Shown here: piece by piece, positions 11,330 through 22,609 of the stretch
Layout of the letters: the number at the start of each line of letters is the position of its first letter
Position numbering within the stretch: the stretch's first letter is position 1
Assembly: GCA_949752795.1 (NCBI GenBank)
Contig: OX457056.1
Location: 202,183,654 to 202,247,653, forward strand
Length of the DNA: 64,000 nucleotides
Reading direction: 5' to 3'
Source of the DNA: Hyperoodon ampullatus
Taxonomy: Eukaryota > Chordata > Mammalia > Artiodactyla > Ziphiidae
Made by a program: the position numbers and the translations under genes
Notes under the pieces: generated by a model
The model's input: only the letters and a program-made list of their open reading frames with translations
The model's database searches: none
What the model was told of the DNA's origin: nothing

Positions 11330-12110
11330 ATCTATCCACACATCAATTCTTTCATTCATCACTTATTTCTTGAGACAGTCTGGGTGCCAGGCCCTATGTG
11401 AGGCTCTGGGGAACCAGACACAAATTTATTTGGTCACTAGCCTTGAGGAACTCATAGTATAGAAAAAAGATATTTTAAGACATATATCCTGGAAGGATAA
11501 GGGTGAGGACCTCTGAGGAGTTATGGCCCAAGCAATGATCAGAAGGCCAAGCAGGACCTAGCTAAGTGAAGGAGAAGGTGGGAAGAGTGTTCTAGGAAAA
11601 AGGAACAGCATATGCAAAGGCGTGGAGATGACAGTGCTCAAAATATTCAGGGAACTGTAAGTAGATCAAAGGCGTGGAGCATTAAGTAGGAGATGAAAGT
11701 GGGAGGGGTGAGCCTGGAGGTCAGTAGGACCCAGAACATGGAGATCCTCTGTATGAAGTTAAGAAACTTCGTCTTGATCACATTAGGTGGTGAGGAAACG
11801 CAGAGAAGTTTTAAACAGTGAAGTAACACAGTCAGACTGAGTTTTAGAAAAATCACATTGGCAGTTTGCCAGGCAGAGAGGAGAGAAAAAGATTCCATGT
11901 GGAGGGAACGGCCTGTGCAGGGACTGGAAGAATGCAAGGACCAAGTAACATGAGTGATCTGGTGTGACTCAAGCATGCAGTGCATGACAAGGAGTGAGAA
12001 GAGATAAGCCTAGGAAAGAAATTGTACAGATGGTGGAAGGTCTTCAGATTCAGGCTGGGGAGTTTGGATCTGATTCTTCAGGTACCAGGAAGAGGTAAGT
12101 CTGTCATGGG
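11330..12110 (+). repeat. old interspersed repeat, family not assigned
   Basis: gtgccaggccctatgtgagg, then gcatatgcaaaggcgtggag, then gaagtaacacagtcagactg. The order and words match the segment at 27110-27830, so the two are diverged copies of one family. Confidence 0.5.
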
Positions 12111-12481
12111 AATAAGTGGGAAGGTAGAACATGGACTTAAGGTCAAGTTTTCCTAGCTCTGTCATTTATTAGTTAAGCCTCAGAGGTATAGCAGAGATAA
12201 TAAAGCGATGAGCATTAGGCAAAATAACGTATAAAAAGTACGTATCAGTTTTTAAGAGCCTGACACACAATAAGCACTCAAAATATTAACTCTAAAACCT
12301 ATATGGGACAGGTCACATCAAAGGGCTCTCAGCTCCTATGTGAAGGAGGAGGCTCTGGGGTGGGATACCACTGACCTCCTATTTTTTAACTCTGGCTAAC
12401 TTTCTATTTTTTATGTGGAAAAATCATTGTGGGACCACAACTACACATTTTAGGAGAGTTCTCTTTAAGAAGCTCAGAGGA

Positions 12482-12771
12482 GGGCTTCCCTGGTGGCGCA
12501 GTGGTTGGGAATCTGCCTGCCAATGCAGGGGACGCGGGTTCGAGCCCTGGTCTGGGAGGATCCCACCTGCCGCGGAGCAACTGGGCCCGTGAGCCACAAT
12601 TGCTGAGCCTGCTCGTCTGGAGCCTGTGCTCCGCAGCAGGAGAGGCTGCGATGGTGAGAGGCCTGCGTACCGCGATGAAGAGTGGCCCTCGCTTGCCACA
12701 GCTGGAGAAAGCCCTCGCACAGAAGCGAAGACCCAACACAGCCATAAATTAATTAATTTAAAAAAAAAAAA
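12482..12771 (+). repeat. CHR-type SINE, intermediate form
   Basis: gggcttccctggtggcgcag to cccaacacagccataaatta and poly(A). Target duplication aagaagctcagagga at 12467-12481 and 12772-12786. Part of the internal acaactactg repeat is missing. Confidence 0.93.
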
Positions 12772-13094
12772 AAGAAGCTCAGAGGAAATCATACACCTGC
12801 CGCTGGCATTATGCATAGATTTCTCTAAAGCAGAGCACAGAAAGCCAGCAGCTGAACTTGAGAGTTCTGGGCAGTCTCTCCAGGACCTGGTGTCAAACTT
12901 TGGGTTTGTATAGTCCTCCCAACCCCGAGTTTCTGTGAATTTCATATTCATTTTAACATGGCCTATATGTGCAGAATAGTTTATATATCAAACATGAGAA
13001 AGGAAAAATATTTTATGTATATATTTATAAATGCATACAAAAGCTCATCAGATCCCAGTAACTGGTCTTCTCCAGGATAGGTAATGGTGTGCAT

Positions 13095-13554
13095 AGAAAC
13101 AGAGGTTGGGGGACTTCCCTGGTGGCGCAGTGGTGAAGAATCCGCCTGCCAATGCAGGGGACACGGGCTCGAGCCCTGGTCCGGGAAGATCCCACATGCC
13201 ACGGAGCAACTAAGCCCGTGCGCCACAACTACTGAGCCTGCTCTCTAGAGCCCGTGAGCCACAACTACTGAAGCCCGCATGCCTAGAGCCTGTGCTCCGC
13301 AACAAGGGAAGCCACCGCAATGAGAAGCCCACACACGGCAACGAAGAGTAGCCCCTGCTCGCCGCAACTAGAGAAAGCCCTTGGGCAGCAACAAAGACAC
13401 AACACAGCCAAAAATAAATAAATAATAATAATAATAAAATTAAGTGGATATTATGATAACGCCCATCCTCTAACAGTGTTCCTATGATGATTTAAATGCA
13501 ATAATGTTTGTTTAGGAAAAAAGAAAAGAAAAGAAAAGAAACAGAGGTTGGGGG
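13095..13554 (+). mobile_element. composite retroposition: SINE plus 3'-transduced flank
   Basis: The flank word agaaacagaggttggggg occurs at 13095-13112 and again at 13537-13554. Between the SINE tail and the second copy lie about 105 bp of non-SINE DNA (including MIR-like words) ending in an A-rich gaaaagaaaagaaaag tail. This is the layout of readthrough transcription with 3' transduction. Confidence 0.7.
13111..13434 (+). repeat. CHR-type SINE, long form
   Basis: ggacttccctggtggcgcag to caaagacacaacacagccaa and (aat)n. No target duplication directly follows; the copy of the left flank lies about 105 bp further on, see the composite entry. Confidence 0.92.
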
Positions 13555-13647
13555 GACACTTACTTCCTACTCTTTGAACTTTTTGAAGAACCATGGATGT
13601 GTATTAGCTATTTAAACAAATTAAATTTTAAAAATATAAAAGCACTT

Positions 13648-13746
13648 CTGCTTGCCTAGGACAGAGGTATACCAGATGCACTGCTTGCCTATGACAGAGG
13701 TATACCAGATGCACTGCTTGCCTATGACAGAGGTATACCAGATGCA
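13648..13746 (+). repeat. 33-bp tandem repeat, three copies
   Basis: Copies start at 13648, 13681 and 13714 (ctgcttgcctatgacagagg...), then a partial fourth. The first differs by one base from the others. Confidence 0.9.
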
Positions 13747-13754
13747 CTGTTTGC

Positions 13755-16100
13755 TTAACCTCCAGTTTTACCTTCCAGTGCCTTGTTTAGTCCGAAGTCA
13801 GAGCAGTGAATGAGAAGGTGACAGTCTTGGTTTCTATCCCTCACTGCAGGGCTTAGAACATTTCTGTGACCCAGGCCTCCCAGCTGGGGAATGGGGAGAG
13901 TGGCACTCGCCACATTTCCCACAGGGGTAGCATTGAGAACTGGCTATCTACTGGTAAAGGATTTCAGGATCTGGGAATGAAAGAGAATAGATTAACACAA
14001 AATACTCTTGCTTTTTAACCCCACATAGTTCTAGGGAAATCTAATATAAAGGCTTCAGATCCATTTACACTTGCTGCCCTAAAGACGAATGTTAGTGACA
14101 TTGACAATTGTCATTTTCTTTGTAAGCCTACTTGGTGACTGGGAGCTACAGGAATCTTGCTATATGAGCCTGCTCTCTTTGAACAACAAAGTCTTAGTCT
14201 GACCTACCTGAAACAGACAGGAAACCTGCCCATCTGAATTACAGGTCTCAGCTGAGAAGCAAGGTTTGGTATCCACACAGTCTACCTGGATAGCATTTGC
14301 CTAACTGGGTCCAGTGACTGTGGCTTATCTTTCAATGAGGTTCTCCCTTCCTACCCTCTGTAGTGCCCTCATCCAGGGTGGGATGCACAGAAGGCATTTA
14401 ACAAAGGATGGCTGAACTAATGGCTGTCTGGCTGCTTGGCTGACTTGGGAGTGCCCTCACTTTACAGACAGGGAAACAGAGGCACAGAGAAAGGCACTGC
14501 CTTGAATGAGTTCCATTATGTAAGGAATCACTGGTTGAGGCAGGAGTCCCAGTTCATCTCTTCTCTTCTACTCATCTGAACAGCTCATCTCTTCTACTCT
14601 CTGAACAGAGAATGCTTGGGAAACTCCTACATTTCCATCTTCAAAGTCAAGGAAATAAGAGAAGCAGTTGTAAAACAAGACCTGAATCTAGACAATCCAA
14701 GTAAATGACTAAGCCCCCATCCTTCCCCAGATCTGTTTCCCCATCCGTAAAATAAAATAATGGTATAGGTAGGGTGATTGCTCAGGTGTTCCCTCTACTC
14801 TGTACACAGAGCCCTATGTACACCAACCACCTTGGACTATCTCTTCCTCCAAGTAGTATTCTTTAATTCCTTGAGTTTCTCAAGAGTTTCAAGGGGGCGC
14901 TGTGAATCTGGTTACCGGGCAGCCAGCAGGCTCTCCCTTGCTCGGAGCTGCCCAGCTGCTCCATCTCCCTGCTGGTAACCAAGCCCTTGTCTGCCTTTCG
15001 AGCCACCCAGCCCTTTCTTATTGTTGCTGTCTGTTTCCATTTGCTCCTTTTATTCTCCAGGTTTTCCTTGACTCTGATGTTTTTCCCCCTGCTGCACAAC
15101 AAGCCCTTCTGATCTCTGTGAAAGGCAAACCCGTGTCATTCTTCCAAATCATCATTGTATGACATGTTTTTATATCAGCCGGACAAAGGAGCTATTTGAT
15201 CAGGGGGTATGGTGTGTGATTGTAAGAAATTCAGCTAGTCGGTGGCAACCATTGTTCCCCAAGCGGCTCCCTGACCCCATTCTGTTCCAGGAAAAACTCC
15301 CTGAGAGTGGCCTCTATTCATGGAGTCACACCAGTCCCCAGCCGCGCTCCAGGAGCGCGCTCAGTTCCTAGCGCTGTCACCGATAGCTGCCCGGGCCACC
15401 CTTTAACTCTTTCATCAGCATTAGGTTTCCAACCCCACAGCTGTTATCACGGCCGTGAGCTCAGGGGGTTAGAGATATAGGCATGCTCTCTGCTCTCCCT
15501 CTTATCTGGGAGAAATTCAACCTTCCTTTGAAATGGTCATTTGGAAATTACCCGTCTGCTGCTTTCAGCACAGCAGGCCTGGCTAGCACGCCCGGCCCTC
15601 CTCGGTTTTCCCCCAAGGACAGCCTCCCCAGGTCTGCCAGCTCACAGGCCCTGCTGCTCCGCTCTGGGCCTCCTGGTTTGGAGTCTGGTGGTATCCCATG
15701 ACTGTTTCTGATTGCCTGAGGTGGGGCCCCCGAGTCTTTGGCAGATTGTTAATTAGCCCCCTAAAGATGAGGAAATACTTCCACACACTAACAAGTATTA
15801 CTTGCTTGGTCTTCCCTTCCCTCCAGTACATGTGGGGCCCCTATATGTGTAAGGCTTTGTATTGGGTAGTGAGGAGAGACAGAACTATATAAAAATTGGC
15901 GCTGAGAACTCAACGCATCAGGGAAAACGAGACAAGTAGACATGTATCTGCAGAAACATCCATAATATTTTCTCATGATTAACGCTGTACCATTAAAACA
16001 GTGTGAGATATACCCAAACTATCCTGACCTAACTGCTTGGCACACAAACTACCCAACTTGTTGGAGTGCTCAAAACCACATACAGTTGGGAGCTATGTAC
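13755..16100. other. intergenic, mostly unique
   Basis: No gene supported. Old L2/MIR fragments are likely near 14380-14560. A CTCF-like word aagggggcgctg lies at 14891-14902. Confidence 0.45.
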
Positions 16101-16107
16101 CTTTCAA

Positions 16108-16145
16108 AAGATCCACACACTTAGCTCCCTAAGTGTGTGGATCTT
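16108..16145. repeat. perfect 17-bp inverted repeat, 4-nt loop
   Basis: aagatccacacacttag, loop ctcc, ctaagtgtgtggatctt. All 17 base pairs match. Confidence 0.95.
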
Positions 16146-16472
16146 AGCATTATACACATCTGCAGAACAGCGCAGAGAACACTGGAAGATTCTGTGAAGC
16201 ATCTTAAAACCTAATAGCTTTGGGATTTTCCATATTATCACTATACAGAGACTAGACATGGAGGAACTCACACAAAGCCAGTGGCTGAGCAAACACTCAA
16301 ACCTAGAGCCTGTGGTTCATTTCTTCCCTGGTTCATTTTTTTCATTCAATAAGTTGCTTTTCTCCAAGAAGCTGACAATAGATCAGACTGTTGCCAGTTC
16401 TCTCTAACTTCTATCAGGGTGTCAAGGAGCTCAAAGCCAATAAATGTGCCAACTCAAGAGTCTAGAATCCTA

Positions 16473-16560
16473 GTTATAAAGCAGAAACTAACACACCATT
16501 GTAAAGCAATTATACTCCAATAAAGATGTTAAAAAATTAATTAATTAATTTAAAAGAAAA
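16473..16560 (+). mobile_element. short 5'-truncated L1 insertion
   Basis: ttataaagcagaaactaaca, accattgtaaagcaattata, ctccaataaagatgtt and an A-rich tail: the 3' end of a recent L1. Target duplication agagtctagaatccta at 16457-16472 and 16561-16576. Confidence 0.92.
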
Positions 16561-16779
16561 AGAGTCTAGAATCCTAAATGAGGCTCCTTCTCGGCCATAT
16601 CCCCCAACAGTGTTTCTGTGCCTTGAGCCAATAGAATGGCCTTTCCAGTAAGAGAATCTTAGTCTGGCTCCTCCATCTCAATTCCCCTTTGGCCCCAGGG
16701 CAACGCCCACAATGCAATAGCTACAATATTAACAGCTATCCATAGTGACCAAATAATTTGTTTTCCAAAGTACTAATTC

Positions 16780-17170
16780 AGATTACAACATAGATGAACC
16801 TTGAAAACACTATGCTAAGTGAAAGAAGCCTGACCCATAAGGCCACATATTATATGAATCCAAATATATGAAATGTCAAGAATAGGTAAATCTCTAGGGA
16901 TAGAAAGTAGATTAGCAGTTTCCAGGGGCTGGGAGGAGGGAGGGAATGGAGAGTGACTGCTGATGGGTACAAGATTTCTTTTTAGGGTGATGAAGATGCT
17001 CTGGAATTAGATAGTGGTGATAATTGCACAACTCTGTCCATTTACTAAAAACCATGGAATTAGATAGTGGTGATAATTGCACAACTTTGTCAATATACAA
17101 AAAAAACACAGAATTGTATGCTTTAAAGGGGTAAATTTTGTGGCATGTGAATTATACCTCGACAAAAAAG
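16780..17170 (+). repeat. old L1 3' end with internal duplication
   Basis: gatgaaccttgaaaacacta, tgctaagtgaaagaagcctg, then gaattgtatgctttaaaggg and gaattatacctcgac. A 53-bp segment is repeated in tandem (starts 17003 and 17056). Confidence 0.75.
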
Positions 17171-17505
17171 AAAAAAGAAAAATTGGGGGGAGGGTAATAC
17201 CACCTAAAAAAGAGAGTTTGTCATCCAAACCAGGATCAAGACACTCTGAGGTATTAATAATTACTCTAGGGAAAATATGAATAAGCCAGGATGTATGGTC
17301 AGTTCATCTAGAGACAATGAACTTGATCCCTGTGTGCCACCTCCCTTTACATCTTCCCCAAGGGGCCTAAGAATGGCCTAGAGTCGATTCAGTCCAGGAT
17401 TCCCTGGCCACCGTGGCCCCAAGGACTATGTGAATTCATGTTCTCATTCTTCTTAGCTTTTCTGCTCCTGAATCCCCCAAGCCATTTGAGATTCTGTTTC
17501 TTCTT

Positions 17506-17868
17506 CTTCTTCCATTTATTTATTTATTTATTTATGACTGCGTTGGGTCTTCGTTCTGTGTGGGGGTTTTCTCTGGTTGTGGTGAGTGGGGGCTACTCTT
17601 CGTTGCGGTGCGCAGGCTTCTCATTGCAGTGACTTCTCTTGTTGCGGAGCACGGACGGGCTCTAGGCACACGGGCTTCAGTAGTTGTAGCACATGGTCTC
17701 AGTAGTTGTGGTTTGTGGGCTCTAGAGCGCAGGCTCAGTAGTTGTGGCACACGGGCTTAGTTGCTCCGTGGTATGTGGGATCTTCCCAGACCAGGGCTCG
17801 AACCTGTGTCCCTGCCAATCCCCTGCATTGGCAGGCGATTCTTAACCACTACGCCACCCGGGAAGCCC
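17506..17868 (-). repeat. CHR-type SINE, long form
   Basis: (ttta)n then gactgcgttgggtcttcg, ending cacccgggaagccc. Target duplication tctgtttcttctt at 17493-17505 and 17869-17881. Confidence 0.92.
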
Positions 17869-17884
17869 TCTGTTTCTTCTTGAA

Positions 17885-19055
17885 TGTCCCTCCTCTTTTG
17901 TAATAAGCTTTAAAGGTTTTCTCTACTGTGACATTGGACCTCTTTCTACTCACCCAAGATTCATCCACTCATCAATTCATTCAGTTATCAGACAGTTAGA
18001 TGGTACCCCCTGTGCCAGGCAGTCAGTATAGGGGCCAAGGAACATAGATTAAAAAGTCAAGTTTCCTTCCTTCCAGGAGTTCACTTTCTACTGAGAAGGT
18101 TGACATTAAAGTGAAAAGAAGTAGAACCACTTTTGAGATAGAAGAGTGTATTGGGTAGAGGGAGGCCCAAAGGAGCAGTGAGTTAACTCTTCCCAAAGCT
18201 GGGGGTGTCTAGATGCCCCCCACTTGATTCCCCAGAGAGACTAGGAATGGGCCTACTTGTGGTATCGCACACGAGGAAAGCAGCTTTTTCTGCTCTTGGT
18301 TTCCTCTCCCATTTCCCCACTCCCTCATGGTGCCTGCTCCTTGGTGGGCCCTCAGCCCCTGCAGCACACTGGGATACTACCTTCTGCAGCTCTGGAGCCT
18401 CTTTCCTGGGAGTGACCTAAACTCCAACTCAGACTCCCATTCTCTGGATGTCATCTGGATCTTTCCTTCCTAAGTGTACTGTGTTCTTGCCCACTTTTCT
18501 GCCCACTCACAAAGGCTTATAAGGTTAAGCCTCTTGACCAGGGTCACACAGCTGGTTAGTAACAAAAGCCAGGCTAGAACCCAGGTTTAGTCCTCGAAGT
18601 GAAGTCCTTCTGAGCTTCCAATGAGGGGTTTTATTTTCCTAACAAAGTGCCTGTAACCTGAAGAGGGAAATCCCAGTCAATCTTAAGTCAGTTTTTTGTT
18701 TTGTTTTGTTTTCTATGTTTTTGCCTTAGCCGTCAACCTAGGCCATTCCAGGGGTGGCCATAAGTAAGTGATTAGCGACCACTCACCCCTCAGGGGGGCA
18801 TGTCAAGGTCTCAGCACAAACATCAAGCTGGAACTTCTGATTACTCACAGCCTGTCTGTGTAACCCCCGTCCCTGTGCCATGCAGCTCAGAACCCACATG
18901 CCAATGGTGCTTCTAACTAGGCAGAAGGAGCAATGGGATTTGTTCCCACTTAATACAGAAGAAAAGGTTCACACTTGGAGGAGTCTGAGGCAGAAAATCT
19001 AGGAAGTTAAGAGCTTGAGTTTTAAATGCCAACAGATATGGGTTTAAAGTGAAAG
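17885..19055. other. intergenic, no gene
   Basis: Unique DNA with an old repeat fragment at about 17930-18130 (tgtgccaggcagtcagtata) and an antisense MIR piece at 18510-18600 (agggtcacacagctggttag). Confidence 0.5.
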
Positions 19056-19059
19056 AAGG

Positions 19060-19284
19060 GGGCTTCCCTAGTGGCGCAATGGTTGAGAGTCCGCCTGCCG
19101 ATGCAGGGGACACGGGTTCATGCCCCAGTCCGGGAAGATCCCACATGCCGCGAAGCAGCTGGACCTGTGAGCCATGGCCGCTGAGCCTGCGCATCCAGAG
19201 CCTGTGCTCCGCAACGGAAGAGGGCACAACAGTGAGAGGCCCGCATACCGCAAAAAATAAATAAATAAATAAATAAAAATAAAA
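19060..19284 (+). repeat. CHR-type SINE, short form
   Basis: ggggcttccctagtggcgca to gaggcccgcataccgcaaaa and (aaat)n. Target duplication not clear. Confidence 0.9.
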
Positions 19285-19742
19285 GACCTGTATCACTAGA
19301 CTCTCCCACAGAAGTACAAAGAGATAAGTTTAGAAAGTTGTAGCCAGACTTGAATTTTATCCTGTGGGCAAGTGGAAACGGGAGATTTTTGAGCACGCAG
19401 GTGACTTGAAACAATCTTTGGCTTTGTTTAGAAATTTTTGTTTTGGCTGCTTTGTAGTAGGAAGACTGCAGAATGAGCCCTAACATTTTGGGGGCTAGGG
19501 AGCGGGTCCTTGCCTGCCTCTGCTCTGGCACCCAAGAGAGGGAGAAGTGGGTTTCCTCCCCACTTTTTGCATGTGCTTTCAGTTCATCCCAATGTCACAC
19601 AGGTTCTGAGGGACTTTCAAAGACTCCAGAATCAGAATTTTATCTTTAACAAAACAGGGCTGAGGTGAATTCCTCTCAAAATTCTTATTGTCTGTAGTAT
19701 TCAAAACTGGTATTGATCTTGGAATCCAGACTCCTGAATTTT

Positions 19743-20046
19743 TTTTTAATCCACACTTTTAAAATTTAATTAATTAATTTATTTATTTTTGGCTGCATTG
19801 GGTCTTCGTTGCGGTATGCAGGCTTCTCATTGCAGTGGCTTCTCTTGTTGCAGAGTACCGGTTCTAGGCGTGCGGGCTTCAGTAGTTGTGGCATGTGGCC
19901 TCAATAGTTGTGGCTCAAGGGCTCAGTAGTTGTGGCTCATGGGCTTTGTTGCTCCATGGCGTGTGGGATCTTCCTAGACCAGGGCTCGAACCCATTTCCC
20001 CTACATTGGCAGGTGGATTCTTAACCACTGCGCCACCAGGGAAGCC
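19743..20046 (-). repeat. CHR-type SINE, long form
   Basis: Reverse element ending caccagggaagcc. Target duplication ccagactcctgaatttt at 19726-19742 and 20047-20063; it split an older MIR (gctgtatgaccttgggcaag follows). Confidence 0.93.
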
Positions 20047-20234
20047 CCAGACTCCTGAATTTTACCTCTGACTCCTGGTTAATCAGCTGTATGACCTTGG
20101 GCAAGTAAGTTTCTGTTCCTTAATGCCTCTTCCTTTCAAACAGGGGGGAACTCTTCCCTCCCAGAAGTTCCCTAGCACCATGTTGGTGCCTGTCTTAGGT
20201 AACTTTTTCCATTACATTCTGCTCTGCATTGTTA

Positions 20235-20480
20235 GTCATTGGCGTGCTTTGCAGATTGGAAAGACTAGAGTCAACAGATCTGGCTTCAAATCCTGGGTCA
20301 GCCACTGACCAGCTGTGTGGCTTGGAGACATTATTTAACCTTGCTCAAGTCTAATTTCCTCCTCTGTAAATTTGGAATATTGATACCTAGCACATTGAGT
20401 CATTAGAAGGTCCATAGAAAGAATAATTGAAATAAAGTATGTAAACACTGCCTGAAACATTAGGCACTCACTAAAGAATA
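20235..20480 (+). repeat. MIR SINE
   Basis: ctggcttcaaatcctgggtc, accagctgtgtggcttggag, aatttcctcctctgtaaatt: nearly full MIR. Confidence 0.8.
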
Positions 20481-20494
20481 TTTATGTGAACACA

Positions 20495-20522
20495 CTACAC
20501 ACACACACACACAAACACACAC
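20495..20522 (+). repeat. (ac)n microsatellite
   Basis: About 13 AC units with one interruption (acacaaacacac). Confidence 0.85.
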
Positions 20523-20622
20523 GAGTGCACTGTGGTCCTGGTACCTAAGCACTTTGCTTAAAACATTTATGAATATGGACTCAATAACAATGTTGATATT
20601 GCATTTATGCCTTGATTTTCTT

Positions 20623-20987
20623 TTTTTTTTTTTTTAATTTTTTATTTATTTATTTATTTATTTTTGGCTGTGTTGGGTCTTCATTGCTGCGCGAGGGTTT
20701 TTCTCTAGTTGCGGTGAGCGGGGGCCACTCCTCGTTGCAGTGCATGGGCTTCTCATTGTGGTGGCTTCTCCTGCTGCAGAGCACAGGCCCTAGGCACATG
20801 GGCTTCAGTAGCTGTGACATGCGGGCTCAGCAGCCGTGGCCCACGGGCTCTAGAGCACAGGCTCAGCAGTTGTGGTGCACGGGCTTAGCTGCTCCGCGGC
20901 ATGCGGGATCCTCCCGGACCTGGGCTTGAACCCGTGTCCCCTGCATTGGCAGGCGGATTCTTAACCACTGCGCCACCAGGGAAGCCC
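20623..20987 (-). repeat. CHR-type SINE, long form
   Basis: Poly(T)/(ttta)n then ggctgtgttgggtcttcat, ending caccagggaagccc. Target duplication gattttctt at 20614-20622 and 20988-20996. Confidence 0.93.
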
Positions 20988-20999
20988 GATTTTCTTATT

Positions 21000-22065
21000 T
21001 TTAAAAGGTAATACTATCTGACTCATCCTCACAGAACAGTTGGAATAAAATTGAAAAGCACACCCATTTTTAATTGCCTGTTTGATATCTGACCATCACT
21101 TGTATATGCAGTTTCTCCTACTAGGCTGTAAACTCCCCAGAAACAGGAACAAAATAATTGCTTTCCCTGTGGATGAGAGGTGGAGTGGAGCCTAGGGCTC
21201 GGTGCCTGGCAGTGGAAAGAATCTTTTTTAAGCCCCACATTTCACATGGAGCCCGTCCCCATGTTGGGAGGTGCCCCCCTCACTACCCATTCTCAGTTGT
21301 CACCTTTGCTGACCACACAGGCTCAACATAGGCATCACAAAAGTTAACTTCAAGTTTGTCCTTGAACATGATATCCTTAGTTTCTTAGTCCAAGCCCCAG
21401 TCACTAATGGCAGCCAGCAGCCTGACCTCCAGATGCCCAGATGTTGGGGAAGCGAGCAGGGACCAGCGGGGTCTGTCTACCCACGGGGCAGAACCAGTGC
21501 TTGGTGCTGACCCCAAAGGATAGTCATCTTGGAAGTCTGATCTAGAGAGGCCGCAGGTGAAGGGCAAGGCCACAGCCTCTGACTAAGCTCCTGGCCTTCA
21601 ACACAGTAAAATGACTCCTCCTCAGAGCCCAAAGCTGCCTGCCACTCAGCAGTACCACACGACGACAGCCCAGCCCCCGGGACCCAGCCCAACCACCTTA
21701 CCTTTTCCCCTTTCCCAGGTCGGATCAACTTCAAGGCTCCTCTGAAACGGAAACATTCTGCTGGGTTGGGATTTGCTGTCCGCCTTCAGAGCCACACCAG
21801 AGCAGCCTAGTAGCTCAGCTAAGAGCCAAGTGTCTCAGCCACTTGGAGGGCCAGGAGCTGTTCTGGAGGTGGAAGAAAAGATTCCCCGTTGGCTCCCAGA
21901 ATACTCAAAGTCCTTGGCCCTCTGAGGTTCCTTCTAACCTACGTTTGAACCCTTAGAGGCAGGCAGGGAGGGGGGTGAGCTTGGGATAATCCACTCGGCC
22001 CGCTGAGGGCTTCTTCTTCAGGGCTCTGGGCTCCTGGGCAGAAGGGGGAGGAATCCTTCTAACAA
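21000..22065. other. intergenic, no gene
   Basis: GC content rises here. Short open frames on both strands lack domains or splice structure. Confidence 0.45.
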
Positions 22066-22069
22066 CAAG

Positions 22070-22255
22070 ACTAGCATTTATGGAGCACTTCCTCTGTGCC
22101 CAGCACTGCTCCGAGTACTTTGTCTGTGTTACCGTTTTGGGCCTCCACCTCTAAGTAGGCATTATCATGAATCTTATTTTACAAATGAGGAGACTGAGCC
22201 CCAGAGCAGTGAAATCACTTTCACAAGGTCACCAGGATCCAAACTGGAGAAAGGA
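22070..22255 (-). repeat. MIR SINE
   Basis: atggagcacttcctctgtgc, gcattatcatgaatcttatt, ttacaaatgaggagactgag: antisense MIR. Confidence 0.75.
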
Positions 22256-22414
22256 CCACTCACAGCATTTGCATGGTCACACACGATGGCTTGAGGGGGA
22301 AAAAAGAGTTTATTTGGACTTAACTGGGGTTCTTAGGCTCTAATTAGGGATTTGAAGACTTTAGAGCCTGGCGAAGCAGAAGGTGCTTTAGCACTTCAGA
22401 GTCCAAAAGCCCTG

Positions 22415-22605
22415 GGGAGATCTTAGGTTAACCGCTAACTAGCTCTATCACTTGGGGCAAATTGCTTAACTCCTGTTAGCCTTAGTTTCCCCAACGGTAA
22501 AATGGCACTGGTCATACTGACCTTACTGGGCTCTTGTGAGGATGAGAAATAACACATGCAGCTCCCTGGCACCTGATGCGTGCTCAGTAAATGGTAACTG
22601 AGGCT
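22415..22605 (+). repeat. MIR SINE
   Basis: tagctctatcacttggggca, ccttagtttccccaacggta, ctcttgtgaggatgagaaat, gatgcgtgctcagtaaatgg. Confidence 0.75.
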
Positions 22606-22609
22606 CTTA

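Noticed and set aside
12424..12951. 175-codon minus-strand open frame
   Set aside because: Runs through the CHR SINE at 12482-12771.
14891..14902. CTCF-like word aagggggcgctg
   Set aside because: Only part of the consensus matches; weaker than the two sites near NPM3.
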